Of a DNA stretch of 64,000 nucleotides, positions 44,952 to 54,537 are shown in pieces. The notes beneath the pieces are model-generated. The model did not search any database, had not been told where the DNA came from, and was given only the letters and a program-made list of their open reading frames with translations. The position numbers were made by a program, and so were the translations under genes. This stretch comes from Gammaproteobacteria bacterium (GTDB taxonomy: Bacteria; Pseudomonadota; Gammaproteobacteria; Pseudomonadales; Pseudohongiellaceae): the NCBI GenBank assembly GCA_009692305.1, contig SHZK01000010.1, positions 1 through 64,000 of the forward strand, given 5' to 3'. Numbering within the stretch: position 1 is the first letter of the stretch; the number at the start of each line of letters is the position of its first letter.

Positions 44952-46330
44952 AGAAACATATTCCTCGGCCTGGCTGTCTCGAACCCAACCAGCCAGATCA
45001 ACACGGTGTACAGCAAGAACCCGGGCACTACATACAGCGCGATATCGATAATTGCCTGCTGACTCATATCCAGCGCTGCGAGCACTGCAAACACCAACAT
45101 GCCAATGATATGTGCCAACAGATAGTAGTTAATGAATGGCTTGTGGTTATGGGTCATAGGCCAGGGCTTGCAGGCAAGCAACCAGTATAGCCCGACGATG
45201 ACCCCGAGCAGGTCAGTCGGCCAGAATAACAACAGATTTATGTTGTGATGCAGATCCAGATGCTCAGAGATGAACCAGCCGCCCAGCATGAGTGTGCCAT
45301 AGATACCGCTGAACAAACCTGTCAGCAGTCCTAACAGGCCTAACACGCGAAAATTCAAGCCAGGAGCCTTGAGTCCGAGTCGGGAATGGGTGGCGAAATA
45401 GGACATTGGAATTCTCTTCAGCATGAGCAACAGAAAGAACAGTGGCGCAAGCAGTATCACCGAGGCTATCTGATAAGGATCAGTTTCAATGCGCGGCGGG
45501 GGGAACTCCATAATCACTTGTGAATCAGACAGCAACGGCAGGCGCTGCCCTTGTTCCGCCAAATCAGACGGTAATTGCGCCAGCTGCCGGCGCAGACTCA
45601 GGGGCAGAAACATTTCTTGCCATTGGCTTATCGGTTGATCGATATTGCTGTTCATGAGTATATCGAGGGAGAAACCGATTACTGGAACCGACGCATAATG
45701 CGCCTGCACCTGATCGCGATAGGTCTGTGACGTGATTGCCCCTGAGTTTGCAGCCAGGCGGCCGCCAGTTGCTTCATCGAGATAGTCACGTACGCGCGTC
45801 GTGCAGTTGTCCATGAAGTACAGATAATCATAGACGACGTTCTCGGGCTGCATGTTCCAATGCAGGCGACGCAACAAAATTTCCTTCTGTGGATTCGAGA
45901 GATTGATCTGGTCCTGCCACACCGTGCGCTGCTGGCTGCGATAGGAATTGAATTCTTGGGCCGGCGCGTGAGTCTCCAATCTATAACGCATGATGCCCTT
46001 GAAGAAATGATAGGAGAAGTCGACTACCCCGCCACTGATATCGAACACGCCCCAGTTATATACGGTATCGGTGTCGGTGTTTTCGTCATACACGCGCAGT
46101 GCGGTATGTCCGAAATTGTCGTATACCATATCCCCCACATCGACCGTGATCAGATAGAAATGGATACCGCTGAGGTCGCTTGGCACGGTGTAGTTGGGGT
46201 CTATTGGCAGTGCTTCCAGTGCGCTTGCGGACATGGAAAACGCCATAAAAAATAGCGCGAAGACTGCTGCCATGAAGTGGTTTTGGCAGCAGGCTGCCTT
46301 GGGATTTACTGGTTTTATGGAGACGGGCAT
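44948..46330 (-). CDS. Lnb N-terminal-domain (DUF4105) membrane protein
   Basis: About 460 residues. A signal peptide/first helix is followed by a periplasmic domain (about 45-280) with the Lnb/DUF4105 motifs NFGHTALRVYD and MDNCTTRVRDYLDEATGG. The His and Cys of these motifs are the catalytic pair in the lipoprotein N-acyltransferase Lnb. The C-terminal part has five or six membrane helices. The ATG at 46330 has AAAGG upstream; the ATG at 46273 is an alternative. A terminator-like hairpin lies in its presumed 5' region. It precedes the esterase gene in a coupled pair. Confidence 0.82.
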   Translation of the reverse strand: MPVSIKPVNPKAACCQNHFMAAVFALFFMAFSMSASALEALPIDPNYTVPSDLSGIHFYLITVDVGDMVYDNFGHTALRVYDENTDTDTVYNWGVFDISGGVVDFSYHFFKGIMRYRLETHAPAQEFNSYRSQQRTVWQDQINLSNPQKEILLRRLHWNMQPENVVYDYLYFMDNCTTRVRDYLDEATGGRLAANSGAITSQTYRDQVQAHYASVPVIGFSLDILMNSNIDQPISQWQEMFLPLSLRRQLAQLPSDLAEQGQRLPLLSDSQVIMEFPPPRIETDPYQIASVILLAPLFFLLLMLKRIPMSYFATHSRLGLKAPGLNFRVLGLLGLLTGLFSGIYGTLMLGGWFISEHLDLHHNINLLLFWPTDLLGVIVGLYWLLACKPWPMTHNHKPFINYYLLAHIIGMLVFAVLAALDMSQQAIIDIALYVVPGFLLYTVLIWLVGFETARPRNMFL

Positions 46331-46423
46331 CAAGACCTTTGGTGCCACGCAGTATGGGGACGCAGCGAATGCGCAATCCTACCAAAGATCGCTCACAGAT
46401 CAAGGAACTCCCTTTTTCGAGAC

Positions 46424-46467
46424 AAAAAAAATCCCCGCTCACTATCCGCCAACAGTCGAGCAGGGAT
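46424..46467 (-). terminator. Terminator in the leader of the Lnb-like gene or of a small RNA
   Basis: On the minus strand ATCCCTGCTC (46467-46458) pairs with GAGCGGGGAT (46440-46431), followed by a run of seven to eight T. No protein gene on that strand ends just upstream, and the Lnb-like gene starts about 95 bases further on. It is therefore either a leader attenuator or the end of a small RNA made from the 46470-46690 region. A second small hairpin GGTAG/CTACC lies just before it. Confidence 0.6.
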
Positions 46468-46686
46468 TTGCGGTAGTTTACGCTACCAGCAACCGGTCAA
46501 AATAACGTGGGTTTTGCTTGGGTTCCCTGGTTGCCGGGCTTTCCGCAGTGGAAGTGAGCTTAACCGGGCTTGTCTGAACTGAATCTGAACAAAACAGAAT
46601 GGGTGGCCGCTTGGTACTTTGCTGCTTGTGTTACCATCACCGCGGTCAGTTAGCGGGGCTTTATAGCCAAATTTCAAGAGGACTCC

Positions 46687-47667
46687 ATGCAGACACGTCA
46701 ATTGGGCCCACTGCGGGTCTCGGCCCTTGGACTTGGCTGTATGAGCATGTCCCAATCCTATGGCGTGGCGGACCGCACTGAATCAGAACGCTGCCTGCAC
46801 CGGGCTCTGGACTGCGGTTATAGCTTCCTCGACACGGCCAGCGTGTATGGCCTCGGTCACAACGAAACCCTCATTGGCGAAGTTCTGGGATCACGCCGCC
46901 AGCAATTTGTGCTCGCCAGCAAATGCGGCATTGTTAACCGGGACGACAAGCGCGCGGTGGACTGCACGCCAGCCAATATTCGTAATACGCTCGATGCCAG
47001 CCTGCGCCGTTTACGCACCGACATGATTGATTTGTATTACCTGCATCGCCGGGATTTCAATGTGCCCATAGAAGAAAGTGTTGGCGCCTTGGCCCAAGCC
47101 GTGCAGGCCGGCAAAATCCGCTACATCGGTCTGTCTGAATGCTCCTCTGTCACGATTCGTCGCGCCCATCGCGAGCACCCGATCTGCGCCGTGCAATCTG
47201 AATACTCGCTGTGGACGCGGGACCCTGAATACAAGGTGTTCGACAGTTGTCGGAAACTGGGCATTGGGTTCGTATCATTCAGCCCGCTTGGCAGGGCTTT
47301 TCTCGCTGGCGTGATCCGCGACATGTCCATGCTTGAAGACGACGACATGCGCCAGACCATGCCGCGCTTCCAGCAAGACAACCTGCCCCATAACCTGCGT
47401 TTGCTGGATGAGCTGGCAGCCATTGCACGCACCAATCATTGCACCATGGCGCAACTCGCCCTCGCCTGGGTGCTGGCCCAGGACCCAAACTTCGTCCCCA
47501 TTCCCGGCACCAAGCACGTGCGTTATGTTGAAGAGAATGCAGCCGCTGTTGACCTGCACATCGATCCAGTTGGCTTAAGGCGCGCCGGAGAGATTTTTAC
47601 AGAAACAGATGTCCGCGGCGATCGTTACGCGAAATCCCATATGATTTCTCTCGATCCGGATGACTGA
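46687..47667 (+). CDS. Aldo/keto reductase
   Basis: A 326-residue AKR with the full catalytic tetrad: D49 and Y54 in DTASVYGLG, K79 in ASKCGI and H120 in YYLHRRD. The NADPH-binding end is IPGTKHVRYVEEN. AGAGGA precedes the ATG. It reduces aldehydes or ketones, with the substrate unknown. It stands alone; the TPP enzyme gene follows 140 bases later. Confidence 0.93.
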   Translation: MQTRQLGPLRVSALGLGCMSMSQSYGVADRTESERCLHRALDCGYSFLDTASVYGLGHNETLIGEVLGSRRQQFVLASKCGIVNRDDKRAVDCTPANIRNTLDASLRRLRTDMIDLYYLHRRDFNVPIEESVGALAQAVQAGKIRYIGLSECSSVTIRRAHREHPICAVQSEYSLWTRDPEYKVFDSCRKLGIGFVSFSPLGRAFLAGVIRDMSMLEDDDMRQTMPRFQQDNLPHNLRLLDELAAIARTNHCTMAQLALAWVLAQDPNFVPIPGTKHVRYVEENAAAVDLHIDPVGLRRAGEIFTETDVRGDRYAKSHMISLDPDD

Positions 47668-47807
47668 TTCAATACGAACATTTCTCTCAAGATCCATAAC
47701 ACGGTGCATTGCAAGCACAGCAAATTTCAATGCTATGATGACCAGCATTCGCGAACTCAAAATCAGATTCAACAAACACTAACGAAAAGATTCAGGGAAA
47801 TAACACT

Positions 47808-49373
47808 ATGAATGGTGCAACGGCGCTTATCGAGACTCTGGCGGATTGTGGGGTTGAACTTTGTATAGCTAATCCAGGCACGTCGGAGATGCATCTGGTG
47901 CATGCGCTGGATCGGGTGCCACGCATGAAGTCAGTGCTGGCGCTGTTTGAAGGCGTATGTACTGGCGCCGCTGATGGCTACGGTCGGATGACAGGCAAGC
48001 CAGCAGCAACGTTATTGCATCTGGGGCCAGGCTTGGCGAATGGCATTGCCAATTTACACAATGCTCGCCGCGCCAATACCCCGATGATCAATATTATTGG
48101 CAATCATCCCAATTATCATATTGGTTTCGATGCACCGCTTACTTCGGACATCGACACACTCGCGCGTAATTTCTCCGGCTGGATTAAATCCTGCAGTACC
48201 GCTGATACCCTGGCGCAAGATGGCGCGGATGCCTACACCGCTACGCTACGGCAGACACCTGGCTCCGTCGGCCAGATTGCGACTTTGATCATGGGCGCAG
48301 ATGCCGCGTGGGGTAATGCCAATGGCAAGATCGCGCCCAATGCGCTGCCCACTCGCAGCAAGGTCACCGACCAAGCCATTGAGGCCATCGCACAATTGTT
48401 ACAGAAACGCAGCAATACCATGCTGCTCTTGGAACATCATGCTTCCACACCAGCGGCGCTGGAAGCAGCCAGCCGTATCGCCACCAAAACCGGCTGCAAG
48501 TTGATGACCGGCACCTTTCCCGGTCGAGTCGATGGCGGCCCGGGTCGCGTCGCAGTGCCGCGCCTCCCCTATTTCCCTGAACAGATTTTGCAAACCCTGC
48601 AAGGAGTCGAAAACCTCGTGCTCGTCGGCGGGCAGATTCCAGCCAGCTTCTTCGCCTATAAGGGCATACCAGGCCAGTTGATTCCTGCAGGTTGCAAGGT
48701 TTCACGCCTGTGTCATGTGGAAGAAGATGCTGTCGATGCATTACTGCGACTGGCCGAACACACCGGGGCGAGCGCTGCGCAGGCGACGTATTTCGAAGCA
48801 CAGGCCATGAGCAAGCCCAACGGCGAATTGAACAACAAGACAATAATTCAGGCAATCGCAAGCACCATGCCGGAAGATGTGATCGTATGTACCGATTCTG
48901 GTGGCGGCAATGCGGCCTACCCCTATTGCCAGAACAGCGCCAGAAATTCCTGGTTAAGCCTGACCGGAGGCGCTATCGGACAGGGTGGACCCTGTGCGAC
49001 AGGAGCCGCCCTGGCCTGTCCGGATCGACCTGTATTAGCCTTGTTAGGTGATGGCGGCGCTGCGTACACCAACCAGTGTTTCTGGACACAGGCCCGGGAA
49101 GGCCTCAATGTCACCACAGTAATCTTCGCGAATCATTCATATAACATTCTTAACGTGGAATACGGGCGGCTCGGTGTCACTGAAGTCGGCAAAATTGCCG
49201 CGAGCCTGTTCGATATAGGCAATCCGAAGATCAACTGGGTGGATATGGCGAAGAGTTTTGGAGTACCAGGCGCTCAGGCCAATACAGCAGAGGAGTTAAG
49301 CAAACTGCTGGAGCAGAGCTTCAGGACACCCGGTCCGTTCCTGATTCAGGCGAATGGGCAAATACAGCGCTAA
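47808..49373 (+). CDS. Thiamine-diphosphate-dependent enzyme (benzoylformate decarboxylase/acetolactate synthase-like)
   Basis: A 521-residue TPP enzyme. The N-terminal Pyr domain has the catalytic Glu in FEGVCTGAADGYGRM and the C-terminal domain the GDGG...N metal/TPP motif (GDGGAAYTNQCFWTQ, then FANHSYNIL). It is often annotated as acetolactate synthase large subunit, but the absence of a small subunit and the closeness to 2-oxoacid decarboxylases suggest a different thiamine reaction. An amidohydrolase gene follows 190 bases later and may share the pathway. Confidence 0.85.
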   Translation: MNGATALIETLADCGVELCIANPGTSEMHLVHALDRVPRMKSVLALFEGVCTGAADGYGRMTGKPAATLLHLGPGLANGIANLHNARRANTPMINIIGNHPNYHIGFDAPLTSDIDTLARNFSGWIKSCSTADTLAQDGADAYTATLRQTPGSVGQIATLIMGADAAWGNANGKIAPNALPTRSKVTDQAIEAIAQLLQKRSNTMLLLEHHASTPAALEAASRIATKTGCKLMTGTFPGRVDGGPGRVAVPRLPYFPEQILQTLQGVENLVLVGGQIPASFFAYKGIPGQLIPAGCKVSRLCHVEEDAVDALLRLAEHTGASAAQATYFEAQAMSKPNGELNNKTIIQAIASTMPEDVIVCTDSGGGNAAYPYCQNSARNSWLSLTGGAIGQGGPCATGAALACPDRPVLALLGDGGAAYTNQCFWTQAREGLNVTTVIFANHSYNILNVEYGRLGVTEVGKIAASLFDIGNPKINWVDMAKSFGVPGAQANTAEELSKLLEQSFRTPGPFLIQANGQIQR

Positions 49374-49562
49374 GCTGTATTAAATCTGGTGCGCAGTAAC
49401 GCGCCCCAGTAGTTTATTTTGATTATTCTATGACGCGCCGCGTATGGCATCTGCACAAGCAGAACTCATGATGCTGATTTACATCAAGCCCGCCAGAGAC
49501 ACACTCGGCATACTGCACCAGACAACCGAACTTACCCCAGCGAACTCTGGCAGGATCCGGCA

Positions 49563-50594
49563 ATGACTCAATTTGAACCAGGCACTGATGAGTGGCTCAA
49601 TCAAGTGCAAGAAGACATTATCGACCCTGAGCGGCCCATCATCGATCCCCATCACCATTTATGGTTGAAGCGCTTCAATCGAGACTATGTCTTGCCGCAA
49701 CTGTGGGCGGACACAAACTCGGGTCACAATATCGTAAAAACCATTTTCATGGAGTGCCGTGCGTTTTATTTGCGTGAGGGCCCTCAGCATTTGCGGCCGC
49801 TTGGGGAGACTGAATTTATCGCCCAGATCGCTCGCGAGAGTCAGGAAAGCAGCAAACCACAAGCGCGAATAGCCGGCATCGTTGCCCATGCAGATTTGAC
49901 TCTCGCTGGCGCAAGCACAGACCTATTGCTCGAGTTGCTGCAACAGCATCGCGACTCAAGTCAGGGTTTGCTGCGCGGCATCCGCCATTCGGCCGCGCGC
50001 GACCCCCACCCGAAAGACTTGCTGATAGTCAGTGCGGCGCCTCCTTATCTACACGGCAAGGAATCATTCCGCAGTGGTTTGCGCATACTCGCCGCCCAGG
50101 GCCTAACGTATGACAGCTGGCATTATCATCATCAGAATCAGGATTTTCTGGAACTGGCCCAGGCCGTCCCGGAATGCACCATGATTCTTGATCACTTTGG
50201 CACACCGCTCGGAGTTGGCGGGTATCGTCATTGTCGTGATGAGATTTTCCAGCAGTGGAAGCAGGATATGATCGAACTGGCCAAATGCCCAAATGTGTAC
50301 GCGAAACTCGGCGGCCTGGCCATGCCCGACAACGGTTTCGGCTGGGATCGTGCTGCGCGACCGCCCACTTCTGACGAACTCATCCGACAACAGCAACATT
50401 ATTACCTGCACATGCTGCACTGCTTCGGCCCGCAGCGCTGCATGTTCGAAAGCAATTTTCCCGTCGATCGGCTTTCAGTGAATTACCATGTGCTGTGGAA
50501 TGCTTTCAAGAAGATGACTCAAGATCTGTCCGAGGCAGACAAACATGCGTTATTCTATGGCACCGCCGAGAAAGTCTATTCTTTACATGACTAG
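49563..50594 (+). CDS. Amidohydrolase family protein (metal-dependent TIM barrel)
   Basis: A 343-residue protein with the metal motif DPHHHLW near the N-terminus and a FESNFPVDR end with the conserved Asp. It belongs to the amidohydrolase-2 group, close to 2-pyrone-4,6-dicarboxylate hydrolase and L-fucono-lactonase type enzymes, so lactone hydrolysis is the best guess. AGGA lies upstream of the ATG at 49563. It is followed by the HAD gene in the same direction. Confidence 0.85.
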   Translation: MTQFEPGTDEWLNQVQEDIIDPERPIIDPHHHLWLKRFNRDYVLPQLWADTNSGHNIVKTIFMECRAFYLREGPQHLRPLGETEFIAQIARESQESSKPQARIAGIVAHADLTLAGASTDLLLELLQQHRDSSQGLLRGIRHSAARDPHPKDLLIVSAAPPYLHGKESFRSGLRILAAQGLTYDSWHYHHQNQDFLELAQAVPECTMILDHFGTPLGVGGYRHCRDEIFQQWKQDMIELAKCPNVYAKLGGLAMPDNGFGWDRAARPPTSDELIRQQQHYYLHMLHCFGPQRCMFESNFPVDRLSVNYHVLWNAFKKMTQDLSEADKHALFYGTAEKVYSLHD

Positions 50595-50639
50595 ACTCAC
50601 TTACTCCGCAATGTCTTGCGAGCTATGCAGTATAAATCG

Positions 50640-51287
50640 ATGCCGTACGAAACCCTGATCTTCGACCTCGATGGCACTCTGACCAATCCCGCAATTGGCA
50701 TTGTGCGCTGCATGAACTATGCACTCACTACGCTGGGTTTTCCCCCGCGCTTCGAACGCGACATAACACCCTACATCGGCCCCCCATTGGAGATCGCACT
50801 GCGCGGCCTGTCAGGCAGTGATGATGCCGATTGCATCAAACAGTTGATCGTCGCCTATCGCGAGCGTTATGGCGAATTTGGTTACGCTGAAAACACCGTA
50901 TATGAAGGCATCTATCCAATGCTGGATGCATTATTGGCAAGCGGAGTGCGCATGGGAGTGTGTACTTCAAAGTATGAGAAGTATGCGATTAAGGTATTGC
51001 AGGAGTTCAATCTGTTTGACTACTTCGAGTTTGTCAGCGGCAGCGACTACCATGTTGCGAAATCGGAACAGCTGGCAGAACTGCTGAATGCCGGCACTAT
51101 TACCAGCAATTCACTCATGATCGGCGATCGTGCTATCGATCTTGCAGCGGCGCAACAAAACGGACTGACTGGAGCCGGGGTACTTTGGGGCTTTGGAGAC
51201 CGCGAGGAACTTGCGGGAGGCAATCCGGTGTTTATCGCAGAGAGTCCACTGGAATTGTTGCAGCGACTGCAGAATAAACCGGAATAA
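50640..51287 (+). CDS. HAD phosphatase, phosphoglycolate phosphatase-like
   Basis: A 215-residue HAD hydrolase. The nucleophile Asp and acid/base Asp are D9 and D11 in FDLDGTLTNP; motif II is CTSKYEKYA (Thr/Ser and Lys) and motif III is GDRAIDLAAA. The cap domain is of the C1 type as in Gph. The start is uncertain: ATG at 50640 puts the Asp at the usual distance; an ATG at 50625 and a TTG at 50616 are possible. The substrate is unknown. Confidence 0.85.
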   Translation: MPYETLIFDLDGTLTNPAIGIVRCMNYALTTLGFPPRFERDITPYIGPPLEIALRGLSGSDDADCIKQLIVAYRERYGEFGYAENTVYEGIYPMLDALLASGVRMGVCTSKYEKYAIKVLQEFNLFDYFEFVSGSDYHVAKSEQLAELLNAGTITSNSLMIGDRAIDLAAAQQNGLTGAGVLWGFGDREELAGGNPVFIAESPLELLQRLQNKPE

Positions 51288-51289
51288 AA

Positions 51290-51742
51290 TTATTCAATCA
51301 GCTTGCGCATACGTTTAACAACCGCGCTGCTCATCAATATAACTTCGTCTTTGACTTTCAATTCACAGCGCACAAATACCATCGACTTGCCACGTTTCAC
51401 GACCTCGCAGAATCCTTCTGCCAGATCACCACTAAAGGCAGGAGCCGTGAATTCATTGTTGCAGCTCACCGTAAGCACACTTTCCTGCGAACCACCGTTC
51501 GCTCCCAGGCACAGTGTGTAATCTGCGAATGCCATCAGCACACCGCCGTGCACCGAGTCATGGGCATTGCAGTGCTGGGCACGAATGCGAAATGCCGTGC
51601 GCGGATGCGCACCTTCCATGTAGAAGAAGAACGGCCCGATGTGGTCCTCAGCCATGTCGCCCACCCAATGATGGTAGTGCGAGGGGATGTCATGGTCTGC
51701 TGGATTAATTTTTACTGATTTATTTTTCAAAGGTTTACTCTT
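51290..51742 (-). CDS. PaaI-type hotdog thioesterase
   Basis: A 150-residue hotdog-fold protein with the motif HDSVHGGVLMAFADY, typical of PaaI/YbgC-like acyl-CoA thioesterases. It is used to release acyl-CoA blocks. I start it at the ATG at 51742, where it overlaps the stop of the small lipoprotein gene by eight bases, so it is coupled. It ends three bases from the convergent HAD gene. Confidence 0.85.
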   Translation of the reverse strand, partial: KSKPLKNKSVKINPADHDIPSHYHHWVGDMAEDHIGPFFFYMEGAHPRTAFRIRAQHCNAHDSVHGGVLMAFADYTLCLGANGGSQESVLTVSCNNEFTAPAFSGDLAEGFCEVVKRGKSMVFVRCELKVKDEVILMSSAVVKRMRKLIE

Positions 51743-51932
51743 CATCATCTTCATCATCTTCATCGTCATCTGGAATCGCCAGATCGACTGCAGCACCAAC
51801 TACCTTGAACGGTATCTTGACCACTTCGATGGTGGTATCTACCGCAGCACCAACAATCGCGCCCACGCAACCGTTGCTGGTAATACTCAGTAATAAAATG
51901 CCACTAATCAGCAGCTTTCGGCGCAATCGCAT
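51735..51932 (-). CDS. Small lipoprotein with an acidic tail
   Basis: A 65-residue lipoprotein. A signal peptide ends in a lipobox SNGC, then comes VGAIVGAAVDTTIEVVKIPFKVVGAAVD in two similar hydrophobic halves, and an acidic tail DDDEDDEDDEE. It resembles a short lipoprotein family that I know by the name NF038104, from memory. Its function is unknown. It overlaps the thioesterase gene. Confidence 0.7.
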   Translation of the reverse strand: MRLRRKLLISGILLLSITSNGCVGAIVGAAVDTTIEVVKIPFKVVGAAVDLAIPDDDEDDEDDEE

Positions 51933-53005
51933 TAACGCAATACCAGTGGATGTACGGGAAAATCAGCGTGGCTGTTGCCAGCTTCCACCAACTGCGCGAA
52001 ATCATCAGCGATATAGCGGCTCAGATCAAGCACTCGCTGCCAATAACGCTGACGCGATTGGTAATCCAGTGTTTTGAAGTCGGTTCGATCCGGAATTTTT
52101 CCATAGGGCAGACTGGCGACGAATGCTGCCGAAGGCGCCAACAGCACGACGTTACGGAAATTTTCTGCATGGGGCCTGCGCCAGGGCAAATGTTTGTCGA
52201 ACCAGCCTGGAATAACACTCGAGTAAAAATGCGGATAGAGGACCAGTTCGTCTCCAGCATAAAACGGTAAATCGAAATGATAGTCGGTGATGCCGCCATC
52301 CCAATAGAGACCATTCTGCGCCCCGGCAATATCGCGCTCTCCCGCCAGCGCAAACGGGATCGAACCGGATGCCATCATCGCCGCAAATACATTGTCAGTA
52401 GTGAGCGGCGCCAGTTGCGTATCGAGATCCTTTAAACGAAGCCACGGTGAGCTTTCACCTGCACTGCTGAAAAGTGTGCGTTGAAAAAACCAAGACAGCG
52501 TCCTGCGGTTAAGCAGATTCGCCATGGCCGCAGCACCCAGCGCAAGCATCTGCAGGCGTTGATTGTGACTACTACCCAGCCCTTTGCAGCGATCGGCAAT
52601 GATGTGTGTCTTGAATATGGGATTTTCCACAATCTCGCGAGCACCCTGCGCACCCAACACTGCCTGCAACATCGCTCGCGCCTTGTCCGTAATCTCGGCT
52701 ACTGTGGGTTGCTTGCCATAATTCTCATTACTATAGATTTTCGCCAAGCGCTCAATTGCGGCGACCGGATCGGCAGTAGCAAGACAACACATGCGCCAGG
52801 CGCCAGCAGATGAACCCAATGTATGTAATATGGTCTGGCGTTCCCTGAAGAATTCACCAAACAGATACCGATCCAGTCCATACAACACAAACCATTTGGG
52901 ACCACCGGAAGCTCCCAGCAATACCCGGAATTGTTCCGCATGCACGCCTTCTTCGCGTAAACGGCGCAGTGCATGTGGCCCGGCTAATATTTGTAAATGT
53001 TTCAT
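51932..53005 (-). CDS. Patatin-like phospholipase
   Basis: A 357-residue patatin-like protein. The catalytic Ser lies in GSSAG (LGSSAGAW) and the Asp in WDGG (LYWDGGITDYH). The oxyanion loop is GASGGPK near the N-terminus. I chose the ATG at 53005 with an AGGTGGTG ribosome site; the longer frame to 53143 is not supported. It likely hydrolyses phospholipids or acyl esters in the cytoplasm or at the membrane. It ends on the start codon of the small lipoprotein gene. Confidence 0.85.
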   Translation of the reverse strand: MKHLQILAGPHALRRLREEGVHAEQFRVLLGASGGPKWFVLYGLDRYLFGEFFRERQTILHTLGSSAGAWRMCCLATADPVAAIERLAKIYSNENYGKQPTVAEITDKARAMLQAVLGAQGAREIVENPIFKTHIIADRCKGLGSSHNQRLQMLALGAAAMANLLNRRTLSWFFQRTLFSSAGESSPWLRLKDLDTQLAPLTTDNVFAAMMASGSIPFALAGERDIAGAQNGLYWDGGITDYHFDLPFYAGDELVLYPHFYSSVIPGWFDKHLPWRRPHAENFRNVVLLAPSAAFVASLPYGKIPDRTDFKTLDYQSRQRYWQRVLDLSRYIADDFAQLVEAGNSHADFPVHPLVLR

Positions 53006-53290
53006 CACCACCTGATGATATAATCCACGCCGTTTGCAAGCCACATCGAATCGAAAACAATACATTTCGTTGTGGATTTTGATTTTGATTTTGCTTTTTG
53101 CGAGAGTCACTGCGCACAATAGGCGCGCGAGTGGGTGAAGCATGGCGGGGATGTGCGAGGCATGGATGCCGAGCCCAAGCCTCCAGGGACGGATTCACGG
53201 CGGGCCCCGTGATGCTTTACCCACTCGCGACCCGACTTGGCACTCTCCTTAATATCAAGGAGGTTCGACAAGAATTTTCAGAGAACTCAA

Positions 53291-54481
53291 ATGAAACGAC
53301 CCGATTTACATGATCGCAAGACGCTTTTGTACCTGCTTGCCATCGGCAACACTGTAGCGTTTGCCGTCTGGCAGGTGCTGCTGAACAACTTCGTAGTAGA
53401 ACGCGCCGCATTCACCGGCACCGAAATAGGCATTCTGCAGAGTCTGCGGGAGATTCCGGGATTTCTGGCATTCACCGCAATCTTTGTGATGTTGTTTATT
53501 CGCCAGCAAAAATTCGCCATCCTGTCATTGCTTTTGCTCGGTTTCGGTACCGCGATTACCGCGTTTTATCCGCAGGCGCTGTGGCTCTATTTAGTTACTG
53601 TCATCATGTCGACAGGCTTTCATTATCTGGAGACTCTCCACAATTCCCTCAGTCTGCAATGGCTCAGCAAGCAAGAAGCCCCCAGCGTGCTGGGGCAATT
53701 GCTCAGCGCGCGGGCATTTTGCAATCTCGCTGTACTGGGCACCTTGTATGTATATTTGATGTTCTTTGCCGCGAATTATCTGCTGATTTACCTGCTCGCT
53801 GGCATCGCGACCATAGCGATTGGCGTGTATTGCTGGATGGCGATTCCACAGTTTGAAGATGCTGTCGTACAGCGCAAGGAATTATTCCTGCGCAAGCGTT
53901 ACTGGTTATTTTATGTGCTCACATTTCTGGCCGGGGCACGGCGCCAGATATTTGTCGTGTTTGCGGGCTTCCTGCTGGTAGAAAAATTCAATTTCCCAGT
54001 AGCAGATGTGGTGCTGCTAACGCTCGTGAATGCGGCGCTTACGTATTGGCTGGCACCGAAATTAGGGCGCCTGATTTCCTATATTGGCGAGCGGCGCTCG
54101 CTCGCGATTGAACACATTGGACTGCTATTCGTATTCCTGGGCTATGCCTTCGTCGATAGCGTGGCATGGGCCATAGCACTGTATCTGCTGGATCAACTGT
54201 TTTTTGTGATGTCGATTGCGCTGAAGACTTACTTTCAAAAGATTGCTGACCCGGCAGACATTGCCGCCACGTCCAGCATCAGTTTCACGATTAATCATAT
54301 CGCAGCAGTAGTGTTACCGGCTTTGCTCGGCGTGCTCTGGGTAATGGATTATGCTGCGGTATTTTTGGTTGGCGCTGCTATCGCTTTCTGTTCGTTGTTG
54401 TTCTCACAATTGATACCGGATCGACCAACACCACACAGAGAGACGCGCTTTTCAGCAACAGCGCTAACGCCGGCACCATAA
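53291..54481 (+). CDS. MFS-type membrane transporter
   Basis: A 396-residue membrane protein with about eleven to twelve hydrophobic helices and the MFS-like pattern of two halves. The N-terminal cytoplasmic segment KRPDLHDRKTLLYLL is short and charged. No substrate clues. I start at the ATG at 53291; a strong GGAGG at about 53260 sits too far upstream for this ATG, so the start is uncertain. Convergent with the YceI gene. Confidence 0.75.
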   Translation: MKRPDLHDRKTLLYLLAIGNTVAFAVWQVLLNNFVVERAAFTGTEIGILQSLREIPGFLAFTAIFVMLFIRQQKFAILSLLLLGFGTAITAFYPQALWLYLVTVIMSTGFHYLETLHNSLSLQWLSKQEAPSVLGQLLSARAFCNLAVLGTLYVYLMFFAANYLLIYLLAGIATIAIGVYCWMAIPQFEDAVVQRKELFLRKRYWLFYVLTFLAGARRQIFVVFAGFLLVEKFNFPVADVVLLTLVNAALTYWLAPKLGRLISYIGERRSLAIEHIGLLFVFLGYAFVDSVAWAIALYLLDQLFFVMSIALKTYFQKIADPADIAATSSISFTINHIAAVVLPALLGVLWVMDYAAVFLVGAAIAFCSLLFSQLIPDRPTPHRETRFSATALTPAP

Positions 54482-54537
54482 CCGGATCAGAAATCCGGCT
54501 GGCGCCGTTGGTGCTGTTTAGTCAGCAAATTAACCGC

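Noticed and set aside
54482-54498. CCGGAT/ATCCGG hairpin between the MFS and YceI genes as a terminator
   Set aside because: The stem is only 6 bp and there is no T-run on either strand.
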